Shown: positions 53,545 through 62,005 of the stretch, one piece after another | Numbering within the stretch: the first letter of the stretch is position 1 | Layout: every line of letters starts with the position of its first letter | Assembly (NCBI RefSeq): GCF_000332055.1 | Contig: NZ_ALVZ01000227.1 | Location: forward strand, 42,306 to 106,305 | Source of the DNA: Xenococcus sp. PCC 7305 | GTDB taxonomy: Bacteria > Cyanobacteriota > Cyanobacteriia > Cyanobacteriales > Xenococcaceae | Length of the DNA stretch: 64,000 nucleotides | Direction of reading: 5' to 3' | Notes under the pieces: generated by a model | The model's input: only the letters and a program-made list of their open reading frames with translations | The model's database searches: none | What the model was told of the DNA's origin: nothing | Program-made: the position numbers and the translations under genes

Positions 53545-53724
53545 ACGAAGGCAGAAGAATGAAGGCAGAGGGCAGAAGGTAACAAGCATAGTGAGAGAAT
53601 TAGACTCACCAATATGTCCTATTCCACTTAAAAACGTGGGGGTTGTTAAACCCAAGGGATAAGGTAGAAGTACATTTAGCCTTCTGCCATCTGCCCTCTG
53701 CCATCTGCCTTACGGGCGAAGCCC
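53545..53724. repeat. Short inverted pair of GGCAGAR arrays plus GGGCGAAGCCC hairpin
   Basis: Left array 53545-53580 (GAAGGCAGAAGAATGAAGGCAG type), about 100 bp unique spacer, right array 53680-53711 (CTTCTGCCATCTGCC type), then the perfect hairpin GGGCGAAGCCC (53714-53724) and AGTTAAAAA. The spacer holds no open frame. The gap 53420-53755 is otherwise empty. Confidence 0.8.
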
Positions 53725-53755
53725 AGTTAAAAATAAGAGATGACGACAATTTCTT

Positions 53756-54721
53756 ATGAGTAACAATGTACCAAAAAACAAGTTTTTTTCTCGATTAATA
53801 CAATTAGATTTAACCTCAAATAAAGTATCAATTAGGCAAATCATACGTAAAAATTTACAAGCAACTATTGCAACTTATCAAATAAACAACGGCAATATCC
53901 TCAATACTAATCAAATTATTAGCTTATTATCAGACAAAATAGCTCTGCAAAATAGTCCTGATTTTTCACCCTTAGTTTATTGCTCTGCCATTACTTTTCC
54001 TCTAGCTAATATATATAGTCTGTCCCCTGCCCAAGTTGGCCAAGAGTTGGTTTCTTTATTAGCAAGCAAGCCTCAAGCATCAACTAGGACATTAAAGCTG
54101 CAATTGACCGCAACAGTACTTACGAACGGATTGATCGAGTTTGCCCTTTGCGATCGCTCTATTGGTTGGTGGCTAGCGGGAATTATGGACTGGGGAGATG
54201 GGGGAATGGGGGAATGGGGAGTTGGGGAAATGGGGAGTTGGGGAGATGGGGAGATGGGAGAGCAGAATTTGTTTCCTGTGCAATATGTTCATCACCGTTG
54301 TCGTTCTATTTTGCTCTTAGGAGAACGAGAAGGTCTAATTACCTTAGAAAAGGGCAAGTACACAACTAATGCTTGGAAAATTACCAATCCGAATCTTTTT
54401 GAATATTATTGGGGTGAAAATCTTAGTTGTTATTACGAAACCGCAGAAATTTATTTATTGCAGCAAATATCTCTCATCATTGATTATTTTTGCGATCGCG
54501 TCCCTGATAAATCTTTGAGCAGTGACAAGGTTAAAAACTCTCAAACCTGGGTGCAATTAAGTTTGAATTTAAGCGATGCTGGCCTCAAATTTTTAGCTGC
54601 TTGTCGCATTTTTGGTTCGGTCGCTGTGGAGCAACGCCAATTGGCGATCGCAAGGCTGGGATTGATTTCTATTGTGCAATCTTGTTTGTCATTAGGAAAG
54701 AAAAATACTTCAAATATGTAA
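53756..54721 (+). CDS. DALR-type anticodon-binding-domain protein (ArgRS-like, no catalytic core)
   Basis: 321 residues. The C-terminal half (about 170-320) resembles the DALR anticodon-binding domain of arginyl-tRNA synthetase: QYVHHRCRSILLL, AEIYLLQQISLIIDYF, AACRIFGSVAVEQRQLAIARLGLISIVQSCL. The N-terminal half contains an Add-1-like block but none of the HIGH or KMSKS motifs, so aminoacylation is excluded. Cyanobacteria commonly carry such a stand-alone DALR protein of unknown function. Residues 146-169 are encoded by an octamer array (54191-54262) read in frame as Gly/Met/Trp-rich sequence; the array is absent from what I would expect of the family. ATG at 53756. Confidence 0.7.
   Translation: MSNNVPKNKFFSRLIQLDLTSNKVSIRQIIRKNLQATIATYQINNGNILNTNQIISLLSDKIALQNSPDFSPLVYCSAITFPLANIYSLSPAQVGQELVSLLASKPQASTRTLKLQLTATVLTNGLIEFALCDRSIGWWLAGIMDWGDGGMGEWGVGEMGSWGDGEMGEQNLFPVQYVHHRCRSILLLGEREGLITLEKGKYTTNAWKITNPNLFEYYWGENLSCYYETAEIYLLQQISLIIDYFCDRVPDKSLSSDKVKNSQTWVQLSLNLSDAGLKFLAACRIFGSVAVEQRQLAIARLGLISIVQSCLSLGKKNTSNM
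54191..54262. repeat. In-frame octamer minisatellite, 9 x 8 bp (TGGGGAGA-type)
   Basis: Units: TGGGGAGA, TGGGGGAA twice, TGGGGAGT, TGGGGAAA, TGGGGAGT, TGGGGAGA twice, TGGGAGAG. Nine copies of eight bases make 72 bp, a multiple of three, so the surrounding frame stays open. Confidence 0.9.
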
Positions 54722-54898
54722 AGCTAAGAAACCTTTTCGACATAGTTTCTTCGCGATAACTTAAATAATAAATAAATTGCATATTCAGATAATTCTTCTT
54801 TATCTAAAAAATATTTCAGTCAGATTTGAGAATGTTATTCTTTGATACTAATAGCTTAAATAATTATTCATAATTGATTATTCATTATTAGTATTCTT

Positions 54899-57800
54899 AT
54901 GGTTTTAAATAATAACTCTTTTACAGATATTACCGAGCAATCTGGGATAGTTTGGTCGCGCGATCGCGGAGATGAAGCCATAAGTGTTGCTTGGCTAGAC
55001 TATGATAAGGACGGACTTCCTGACCTTTGGATTAGTGGGCATGGTTACAATAATGAAGCACCCAACTCATTATTTGTGAATGAAAAATATCCCGTGCTTT
55101 ATATCAACAATGGGGATGGTACTTTTACCAATCTCTTTGATGAAGACTGGCGCAGTGGATTTGGCGGAGATACCCATGGAACGAATTGGGTTGACTTCGA
55201 TAATGACGGCGATCGCGATGTTTTAGTAAATAGTGGTGGTCAATTAGGTAACGGTCAAGGACAACCTAATTACTTTTTTGTTAACCGCAACAGCAATACA
55301 GGAATTCTTACCGAAGAAAGTGTCGAAAAAAATGTTGTTTATCAAGTCGGCAGAAGTCGCGCTTCGATTTGGTTTGATGGCAATGGGGATGGCCTCCTAG
55401 ATTTTGTTAATTTAGTAGCGGTTCGAGAAGATGGACAAGGGCCCAATGCCTATTTTGAACAACAAAGTGATGGTACTTTTGTTGATCGGACGAATGCTGT
55501 TGGTCTAGACCTGGGAGCTTCTGCTCGTTATGGTCAGCTGGCAGATTTAAATGGTGATGGTAATCTGGACTTAGTTATCCAAGGAACCTATCAATTTCCC
55601 CTAGAAGTTTATGATATTTCCTCGGGCAATGGCTTTGTCAATATTACCGATGACTTTAATTTTCCTCTAACAAGTGATCTCCCGAATAACCCCACCGAAG
55701 ATTTTCAAGATCACGAATCGGCTAGAGACTCGGTTATTGCTGACTTTAATGGTGATGGTTATAACGATATCTTTTTAGTTCGCTCTTTAGTAAAAACAGA
55801 TCAACCCAGCATTTCGCAAAACAATAATCGGATTGTTTCTAGCGATTTGATTCTACGCAACCCTGGCACTGAAATCGGTTATAGTTTCCAGACCAGTGGC
55901 ACTGTGGCGATCGACTTCTTTAATCTGAGTGGTACGGCAGCGAGAATTGCCCCCTCAGCCATCTTCATTGGGGCATCAGGACGCAACCCAACAACTGCGG
56001 AATTAGAAGCTTTTGTCAATATCAGTTCCGCGACCACAGGAACTGCTGTGAGCAATGACAATCCCCAAACTTCTGAAGTGGACCGCGTTGCTGCTTTGGC
56101 CTTAAATCCTAATAGCACTGGAGTGACAGGAACTCCCACTGATAGATCTCAAAGAGGAGTTTACATTAACTATAATCCAGGATCTCAAACCTGGGAAATT
56201 CGTCTCAATTCCAACAATCCAGAAAGTATTCGTTCTGCAGTCGAATCGACTCAAAATATTACTAATCTCAATCCAATTGGCTTTACCAATGTCGATCCAA
56301 CGGACAATGCCTTAACCGATCAACTATGGATATTTAACCCTAATAATAATCAGTTTATAAATGCAAGTGCAGCTGCGGGCCTAAATACCCCAACCCTCGG
56401 CCAATCGGTAATTTCTGGAGATTTTGATAATGACAAAGATCAAGATCTATATGTTGCTAATGCCTATTCTTCTTTTGATCAGCCCAATGTCCTCTATGAG
56501 AATTTAGGAAATGGCACTTTCCGTACTGTTCCTCAAGCCGGCGGTGCCGCAGGTACTTCTGTCGGTTTCCATTGGTTAGACTTTGAGGTCGGCTCGAAGC
56601 TGGCAACTAGTGACTTTAACAATGATGGAGCCTTAGATATCTTTGTGGGTTCAACAGTCGGCCGTTCTCCTCGCAAAACCTATTTAGGAACGCCTTCTCA
56701 ATTACTCGCCAACTCCGGCAACAATAATAATTGGTTGCAAATTGCACTTCAAGGCACTCAGTCCAACCGTGATGGTATTGGTGCTCAAGTTAAACTAACA
56801 TCTGGGGGCACAACCCAACTTAGAGAACAAAATGGTGGTACTCACAATTTTGCCCAGAATGATACTCGTCTTCATTTTGGCTTAGCGCAAGATTCTCTGG
56901 TTAATAATATTGAAATTCAATGGCCTTCAGGAATCACTCAAAACCTCAACAATATTTCTGTTAATCAAATCCTCAATATCGTCGAACCTTTTGCTAATAA
57001 TATCTTTGGCGATGCCGGCAACAATTTATTAGGCTTGGGTTTCAGCACGGGCAAAGCCGATAAAATCGATGGTCTCGAAGGTAACGATACAATCAATGGT
57101 TTTGGTGGTAATGACAGCATTATTGGTGGAGCTGGAGCCGACAGTATTTTTGGTTCTGAAGGAGCAGATACCCTCGAAGGCGGCGATGGCGGAGATACTC
57201 TCAAAGGGGGTGATGATAACGACCTAGTTTATGGTGGCACCGGTTACGATCTTCTAGAAGGCAATGATGGGGATGATACTCTCTACGGCAACTTAGGAAA
57301 TGATTTCTTAGTCGGCGGCATGGGATTCGATGAGCTGAATGGTAATGAAGGCCAAGATACCATCAATGGCAATGGAGGAGATGATCTAATCGACGGTGGA
57401 CTAGGGAACGATCGCATTATTGGAGCCAATGGTAACGACACAATCAAAGGTGGCGCTGATACTGATGAAGTCTTCGGTGGCAATGGTAACGACCTAATCG
57501 AAGGTAATGAAGGGGGCGACATTCTCAATGGAGATGCTGGTAATGACACGATCTTTGGCGGTAAGGCTCCTGATATTGTGCGGGGACAAATCGGCAATGA
57601 TCAACTACATGGGGGCACAGAAAACGATACTCTAATTGGGGGAGAAGGTACTGATACTCTGTTTGGGAATGCTGATAATGACTTTCTCATTGGGGAAGGT
57701 GGTACCGACTATCTCTATGGGGGCATTGGCAATGACAATCTCCAAGGTGGTAATGGTAATGACCAAATTTTTGGTGGAGCAGGCAACGATCGCATTATTG

Positions 57801-58354
57801 AATCTGGTGATATCAATTTTACTCTGACAAATACTCAACTAACAGCTCGCGGCACCGATACTTTCACCGAGATTGAATTAGCTCAGCTCAATGGTGGAGG
57901 TAGTATCAATATTTTGAATGCCACAGCAGTTACGCAACTTAAAGTGACCTTAGATGGTGGTGGTAGTAATGACACACTTCGGGGCGGTGCTAATGATGAT
58001 GATCTGATTGGGGGAGCTGGCTCAGATCGACTTACTGGTAATGGAGGCAGCGATCGCTTTGTTTATCTTGGTTTAAATCAAGGTGGCGATACGATTACTG
58101 ACTTTACTTCTGGGGTTGATGCGATCGCCATTTCGGCGGCCGCCTTTGGTGCTGGGTTAACAGTTGGGACTCTCAGCGCTAGTAAGTTTGTGGTTGGCAC
58201 AGGAGCGACAGACGCAGGCGATCGCTTTATTTATAATAATAATACCGATAGATTATTATTTGACGCCGATGGCACGGGCTCTATTAATGCTATAACGATT
58301 GCTACTTTCAATGGCAATCCCACTCTTAATAGTGGCGATATTGAAATAATTTAA
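54899..58354 (+). CDS. Large FG-GAP/ASPIC-UnbV/RTX secreted calcium-binding protein
   Basis: 1151 residues. Residues 1-700 hold FG-GAP/VCBS-like calcium loops (DYDKDGLPDLWISG, DFDNDGDRDVLVNS, DLNGDGNLDLVIQG, DFNGDGYNDIFLV, DFNNDGALDIFVGS), ending in an ASPIC/UnbV-like segment (NRDGIGAQVKLTSGG, LHFGLAQDSLVNNIEIQWPS). Residues about 724-967 and 1016-1054 are RTX nonapeptides (GGxGxDxL; GNDxI) that bind calcium outside the cell. The C terminus (ITDFTSGVDAIAISAAAFG, FIYNNNTDRLLFDADG, GSINAITIATF) is the usual cyanobacterial type I secretion signal region. The lack of a Sec signal agrees. Likely a sheath, adhesion or motility-related surface protein. The stop overlaps the next gene by four bases, convergent. 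Confidence 0.92.
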   Translation: MVLNNNSFTDITEQSGIVWSRDRGDEAISVAWLDYDKDGLPDLWISGHGYNNEAPNSLFVNEKYPVLYINNGDGTFTNLFDEDWRSGFGGDTHGTNWVDFDNDGDRDVLVNSGGQLGNGQGQPNYFFVNRNSNTGILTEESVEKNVVYQVGRSRASIWFDGNGDGLLDFVNLVAVREDGQGPNAYFEQQSDGTFVDRTNAVGLDLGASARYGQLADLNGDGNLDLVIQGTYQFPLEVYDISSGNGFVNITDDFNFPLTSDLPNNPTEDFQDHESARDSVIADFNGDGYNDIFLVRSLVKTDQPSISQNNNRIVSSDLILRNPGTEIGYSFQTSGTVAIDFFNLSGTAARIAPSAIFIGASGRNPTTAELEAFVNISSATTGTAVSNDNPQTSEVDRVAALALNPNSTGVTGTPTDRSQRGVYINYNPGSQTWEIRLNSNNPESIRSAVESTQNITNLNPIGFTNVDPTDNALTDQLWIFNPNNNQFINASAAAGLNTPTLGQSVISGDFDNDKDQDLYVANAYSSFDQPNVLYENLGNGTFRTVPQAGGAAGTSVGFHWLDFEVGSKLATSDFNNDGALDIFVGSTVGRSPRKTYLGTPSQLLANSGNNNNWLQIALQGTQSNRDGIGAQVKLTSGGTTQLREQNGGTHNFAQNDTRLHFGLAQDSLVNNIEIQWPSGITQNLNNISVNQILNIVEPFANNIFGDAGNNLLGLGFSTGKADKIDGLEGNDTINGFGGNDSIIGGAGADSIFGSEGADTLEGGDGGDTLKGGDDNDLVYGGTGYDLLEGNDGDDTLYGNLGNDFLVGGMGFDELNGNEGQDTINGNGGDDLIDGGLGNDRIIGANGNDTIKGGADTDEVFGGNGNDLIEGNEGGDILNGDAGNDTIFGGKAPDIVRGQIGNDQLHGGTENDTLIGGEGTDTLFGNADNDFLIGEGGTDYLYGGIGNDNLQGGNGNDQIFGGAGNDRIIESGDINFTLTNTQLTARGTDTFTEIELAQLNGGGSINILNATAVTQLKVTLDGGGSNDTLRGGANDDDLIGGAGSDRLTGNGGSDRFVYLGLNQGGDTITDFTSGVDAIAISAAAFGAGLTVGTLSASKFVVGTGATDAGDRFIYNNNTDRLLFDADGTGSINAITIATFNGNPTLNSGDIEII

Positions 58355-59085
58355 CGCATTAGATTAACAGTAGGAGTATCAGTTTTTTGATGCTCCCAAG
58401 CTAGTCTGGTGGCAATGATTAAACAATAGGAAAAAGCAATAATAAATGCGCCTTCGGCAAAAATTTTCGGAATTTCTTCTAGAGTTTTAAACCAGTTATG
58501 CAGGAAGTTGATTTTTTCAGGATCTGTCATGAAAAGTGATAAGACTTCTCTCTTATGGCTAAGCATATCCAGCAGGATAGTGAGAAAACACAGAATAAAC
58601 CCTGTGATAAACCATCGAGAAGACGCAGCAAAATTTTTGAACTCAGATTTAAACTTATTCAAGAACCAGATTCCGAAAACTGCATAGAATAAGATAATGA
58701 AATCGTCTATTCTACCTGTCAAGCCGTCTTCACTTAAACTAAAAAGTCTATGAAAGGCAACATCTAAATTTTCGTGAATGCCAAAATGTTCATCAGCAGC
58801 GAGGAAGATAAATCCTCCAGTCATAATTTGCCACAATCTATGAGGCTGTTTTTTATTTTGCAAAGATGAACCTTTATTTACTCTCAGAAGACTAATTTTC
58901 CAACATAAATAGGCGATAAATAATAATTGAATGACAGAAAGCCAGGTTATATAACCACCTTCATCAAAATAACGCATGGGATTACGCTCAAGCAAAATTG
59001 CTCTACCAACAGCAGTTGCAATCATCAAGCTATCAATTCCCAATACCCAAAATATTGTTGATTTGAGAGAAAAGGATTTTCGCAT
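58351..59085 (-). CDS. Multispanning membrane protein with buried Asp/Glu/His residues
   Basis: 244 residues from the ATG at 59085; a TTG at 59109 would add eight residues. About seven hydrophobic segments are visible. Conserved-looking polar residues fall within them: FLAADEHFGIHENLD in the third, RIDDFIILFY, FLTILLDMLSHKRE and AEGAFIIAFSY. Buried Asp-Glu-x-x-x-x-His-Glu and Asp-x-x-x-His patterns resemble intramembrane metal hydrolases (ceramidase/CREST superfamily), but this is only a resemblance. I do not recognise the family. It is convergent with the RTX gene (4-bp overlap) and lies 319 bp from the fusion gene, separated by repeats. Confidence 0.75.
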   Translation of the reverse strand: MRKSFSLKSTIFWVLGIDSLMIATAVGRAILLERNPMRYFDEGGYITWLSVIQLLFIAYLCWKISLLRVNKGSSLQNKKQPHRLWQIMTGGFIFLAADEHFGIHENLDVAFHRLFSLSEDGLTGRIDDFIILFYAVFGIWFLNKFKSEFKNFAASSRWFITGFILCFLTILLDMLSHKREVLSLFMTDPEKINFLHNWFKTLEEIPKIFAEGAFIIAFSYCLIIATRLAWEHQKTDTPTVNLMR

Positions 59086-59109
59086 AATAATTTGACTATC
59101 CAATATCAA

Positions 59110-59428
59110 GATTTTTAGAATAGTGATTTTTTGTTCACCCTGATTTGTGTCACTCTAATTGATTAGGTAACGTCAAAATTAATAGCAATGATAACCTAAA
59201 GATAAGCAAAGGTTAAACTAAGAAACATTTGAAAACCAAGACTTGGCAATTTATTTACTCGCAAAGATTAGGTGTTGGGTTTTAGGTGGTAGGTTTTAGG
59301 TTAAAAAAAGTCATATTTTGACATTCTGCCCTCTCTCTTGGTGAGCGTTCCCTTGCGCCTGACGGCGGCGCGGGGTCTCACCGCTGCCCTCTGCCTTCTG
59401 CCTTCTGCCTTCAATGACGAAGTCCTGG
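59110..59428. repeat. Repeat-rich gap with 45-bp palindromic element copy B and GGCAGAR arrays
   Basis: TAGGTGGTAGGTTTTAGG-type units at 59275-59302; CTGCCCTCTCTCTT at 59327-59339; the 45-bp palindromic element in the opposite orientation to copy A at 59340-59384; CTGCCCTCTGCCTTCTGCC at 59384-59412; then the hairpin TGACGAAGTCC at 59415-59425. The stop codon of the next gene (59431-59429) falls right against this block. Confidence 0.85.
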
Positions 59429-61960
59429 TCACCGGTTAAAACAATACTCCAAATCGTTTAATTCTTCAGCAAATATTGAGCTGAACCATTTATCTCTAAC
59501 TTCTTGAGCTGATGTTTCTAACAAAAATCCATTAATTATTGTTTGCCACTCGGGATCGTTATTGGGCAAAATTAATCCATAGAAATCGCAAGTTAGAGGT
59601 GCCTTGGGTTGTATACTGTAATTACTAACAGGTAAGTTTTGACGTTTTACTTCTGCGAAAGTTAAAATACCATCGCTGGCAAAGGTGTCAATGCTTCCTT
59701 CTGTGACGGCTTTGATCGCATCGGCTCTTCCTGCTAAGCCCTCAAAATAAACTAGCTTAGCCTGAGGATAGTTAGTTTCGATGAAGTATTCAGTAGTTGT
59801 ATCTTTCAAAACACCTACTTGCAGACCTTCGAGAGTTAGATTGGGATTAATTTGATCTTGGTTCTTCTTTTGACTAAGAAAACGAGTTCCTGATACCCCA
59901 ATGGGATTAGAAAAAGTGATCCCTTCAATATCTTGGCGGATTGTATTCGGGCCACATTCAAGCTCGACGGTGTCATCTTGAATCAAAGAATAGCGATTTT
60001 CTAGGGTCGAGGGAATCTCTGCTAATTCTATTCCTAAATCTAAATCTAGTTTGTCGGCTAAATGATTTTGCAGCGCTACTGCGAGATCACTACAGTAACC
60101 AGTCCATTGCTTTTGACTATCTATATAACCAAAGGGTGCAGCATCACGGCGCATTGCCAACTTAAGGACTCCGGTGCGTCGAATTTGTGCGAGAACCGTC
60201 TCGTCCCGATCAACCACTATGGTCTCCTCCACCGGCTCAGGAACCACAGGAATTGGTGGTTTTTTGCCATAGGCTGTTGCTAGTTCTTCAGGGGTTAAAG
60301 ACTGAATCATATCAAGACTCATCGCATTTTCTTGACTGATGCTCTGAGCATAGGCAGAACTTAAATAGGGTAAAAATTCATCGCGATCGCGCAGATAAGC
60401 TTCAAAAAAGGCAATGCTTAATCCTTTAAAATAGCGCTGTCCTAATTCTTGACTTTCTCCCAGGAAAAAAGCAGGTACGGATGCTGATGCCTCATCACTG
60501 GGATCGCTGATCACAAAGTGAGTTCCCGGTTTAAATAAGGCTAAATACTTGGGTTCTGATTTTATCCACACAAAAGGGTGAATCTGTTCTAGTACCACAG
60601 GTGTTACTAAATCATGACTACCAGCAGTCATTAGTAGGGGCATATCAATTGTACTCATGCCTTCTGGCCCAAAGATGCCACTGGTCAGAGGATGAGCTGC
60701 GATCGCGGCTTTAATTCTCGGATCCCCTAACGTATCTTTTTGCGGTGGCAAATATTTGGCTCGACATTGGAGATACAGTGAGGAATTTAAAATGATTTGA
60801 TCCTGATCACAAGTTTCGAGTAAACGAGCATGATCGATATTTGCCCCTGCTAAAGAAAGGGCAGTAGTCGCACCGAGGGAATAGCCCAGAATCCCAATTT
60901 GTTCTAAATTCAGCAGCTTTGACCATTGGGAGTCAGAGGCTACTAATTCTTCTAATTGATCGATTAAAAAAGAAATTTCTTGGGGACGATTGAGAAACTC
61001 AATGGGACTGAGCAAGGTATTCAGTCTTCCTTCGAGATAGGTTTCGCGATAGGATAGGTCACTACCAATATGATCTGGTACCAAAACCACGAAGCCATGG
61101 GAAGCCAAATGCTCGGCAATGAAAACGAAATTCTCTTTAACCGCACCAAATCCGTGGGACATAATGACGACGGGTGCCGTTTCGCTCAATCCTTGGGGAA
61201 TATAGACATTGACAGGGAAATCGTAATTAACAGATAAACCGGTGTTAGTTTGACGCAAAGCGGGATTCGTAACCGTGAGAGTTTGCTCTTTAAAGTCATA
61301 GCCTCCCCGTTGGCTCAAGTCTGATAAGTTAGTGAGATCTATATCAGTTTGGGATGCTGCCTCTGTTTGGGCTTTAGCGATGATCGCATCAACAGCAGCT
61401 CGATTATAGTCTATATAAACCCCTAAGAATTTTCTGATTTCGAATAGGTTTTGGACATTAACTTCAATGTTTTTGGTGGGAAATTGAGCGATCGCATCGA
61501 GAATAGTCCACCCTTCTTCATCTGAATTGGCAGCCGCCCCAATTAATGCGGCTCTCAACCCATAAAATCCATTGCGATTAGGAGTGTATTTTACTAGTTT
61601 TCCGACTTGCGCGATCGCATCCCGACCGAGGGGAGAATAGCTTAGTTTATAGGTTTGTACAACATCCAAGGGTAAACGTCGCTGAAGCCCCTGGCGTAAT
61701 TGCGCCATCATTTGGTCATCTAAAAACAAAGCAAATAATTTGAGATCCCCAGTTATTTCTCCGGTTTCGGCAAAGATTTCGAGAGATTCCAATGATAAGG
61801 AGACCATTAACGGACCATCCACATAAAACCGAATCGCTTCAGCACTCAAGCTTGGGGCGGCGGTGAATCCTTCAAACACAGCTCCAGCAGTTGCCATCAG
61901 ACTAATAGAAGTAAGGCTAAAAATAAATCTCGATAATCCTTTGGTGAATTTTGCAATCAT
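59429..61960 (-). CDS. Fusion of DUF1400/dienelactone-hydrolase-like alpha/beta hydrolase and SBP_bac_3 solute-binding domain
   Basis: 843 residues. An N-terminal signal peptide-like helix (about 10-37, ends near PSLSAEA) precedes a DUF1400-type segment (about 40-180: IRFYVDGPLMVSLSLESLEIFA) and an alpha/beta hydrolase (about 235-545) with nucleophile elbow GYSLGA near 357-362 and oxyanion/His region GSHDLVTP...PGTHFVI. A linker (PPIPVVPEPVEETIVVDRDE) leads to a bacterial extracellular solute-binding domain, family 3 (about 590-840: GVLKLAMRRDAAPFGYID, YCSDLAVALQNHL, GPNTIR, VGVLKDTTTEYFI). I know the two halves as separate cyanobacterial proteins, not as one chain. The gene is a single frame of consistent composition. 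No ABC permease is nearby. Confidence 0.88.
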   Translation of the reverse strand: MIAKFTKGLSRFIFSLTSISLMATAGAVFEGFTAAPSLSAEAIRFYVDGPLMVSLSLESLEIFAETGEITGDLKLFALFLDDQMMAQLRQGLQRRLPLDVVQTYKLSYSPLGRDAIAQVGKLVKYTPNRNGFYGLRAALIGAAANSDEEGWTILDAIAQFPTKNIEVNVQNLFEIRKFLGVYIDYNRAAVDAIIAKAQTEAASQTDIDLTNLSDLSQRGGYDFKEQTLTVTNPALRQTNTGLSVNYDFPVNVYIPQGLSETAPVVIMSHGFGAVKENFVFIAEHLASHGFVVLVPDHIGSDLSYRETYLEGRLNTLLSPIEFLNRPQEISFLIDQLEELVASDSQWSKLLNLEQIGILGYSLGATTALSLAGANIDHARLLETCDQDQIILNSSLYLQCRAKYLPPQKDTLGDPRIKAAIAAHPLTSGIFGPEGMSTIDMPLLMTAGSHDLVTPVVLEQIHPFVWIKSEPKYLALFKPGTHFVISDPSDEASASVPAFFLGESQELGQRYFKGLSIAFFEAYLRDRDEFLPYLSSAYAQSISQENAMSLDMIQSLTPEELATAYGKKPPIPVVPEPVEETIVVDRDETVLAQIRRTGVLKLAMRRDAAPFGYIDSQKQWTGYCSDLAVALQNHLADKLDLDLGIELAEIPSTLENRYSLIQDDTVELECGPNTIRQDIEGITFSNPIGVSGTRFLSQKKNQDQINPNLTLEGLQVGVLKDTTTEYFIETNYPQAKLVYFEGLAGRADAIKAVTEGSIDTFASDGILTFAEVKRQNLPVSNYSIQPKAPLTCDFYGLILPNNDPEWQTIINGFLLETSAQEVRDKWFSSIFAEELNDLEYCFNR

Positions 61961-61961
61961 C

Positions 61962-62005
61962 TTTATAACTATGTTTCTGCTGTTTTATAACTATGTTTCT
62001 GCTGT
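61962..62005. repeat. Perfect 22-bp tandem duplication at the VOC gene 3' end
   Basis: TTTATAACTATGTTTCTGCTGT occurs twice in tandem (61962-61983, 61984-62005) with no mismatches. The second copy contains the last codons and stop of the VOC gene. Confidence 0.9.

Noticed and set aside
53403..53612. 69-codon minus-strand frame upstream of the Crp gene
   Set aside because: Repeat-derived sequence that overlaps the Crp start; low complexity.
54148..54369. 73-codon plus-strand frame rich in Gly/Trp
   Set aside because: It is the octamer array of the DALR gene read in another frame.
56965..57838. Long minus-strand open frames antisense to the RTX repeats
   Set aside because: Shadow frames of GC-biased repeat codons; repeated PSLPPS-type translation.
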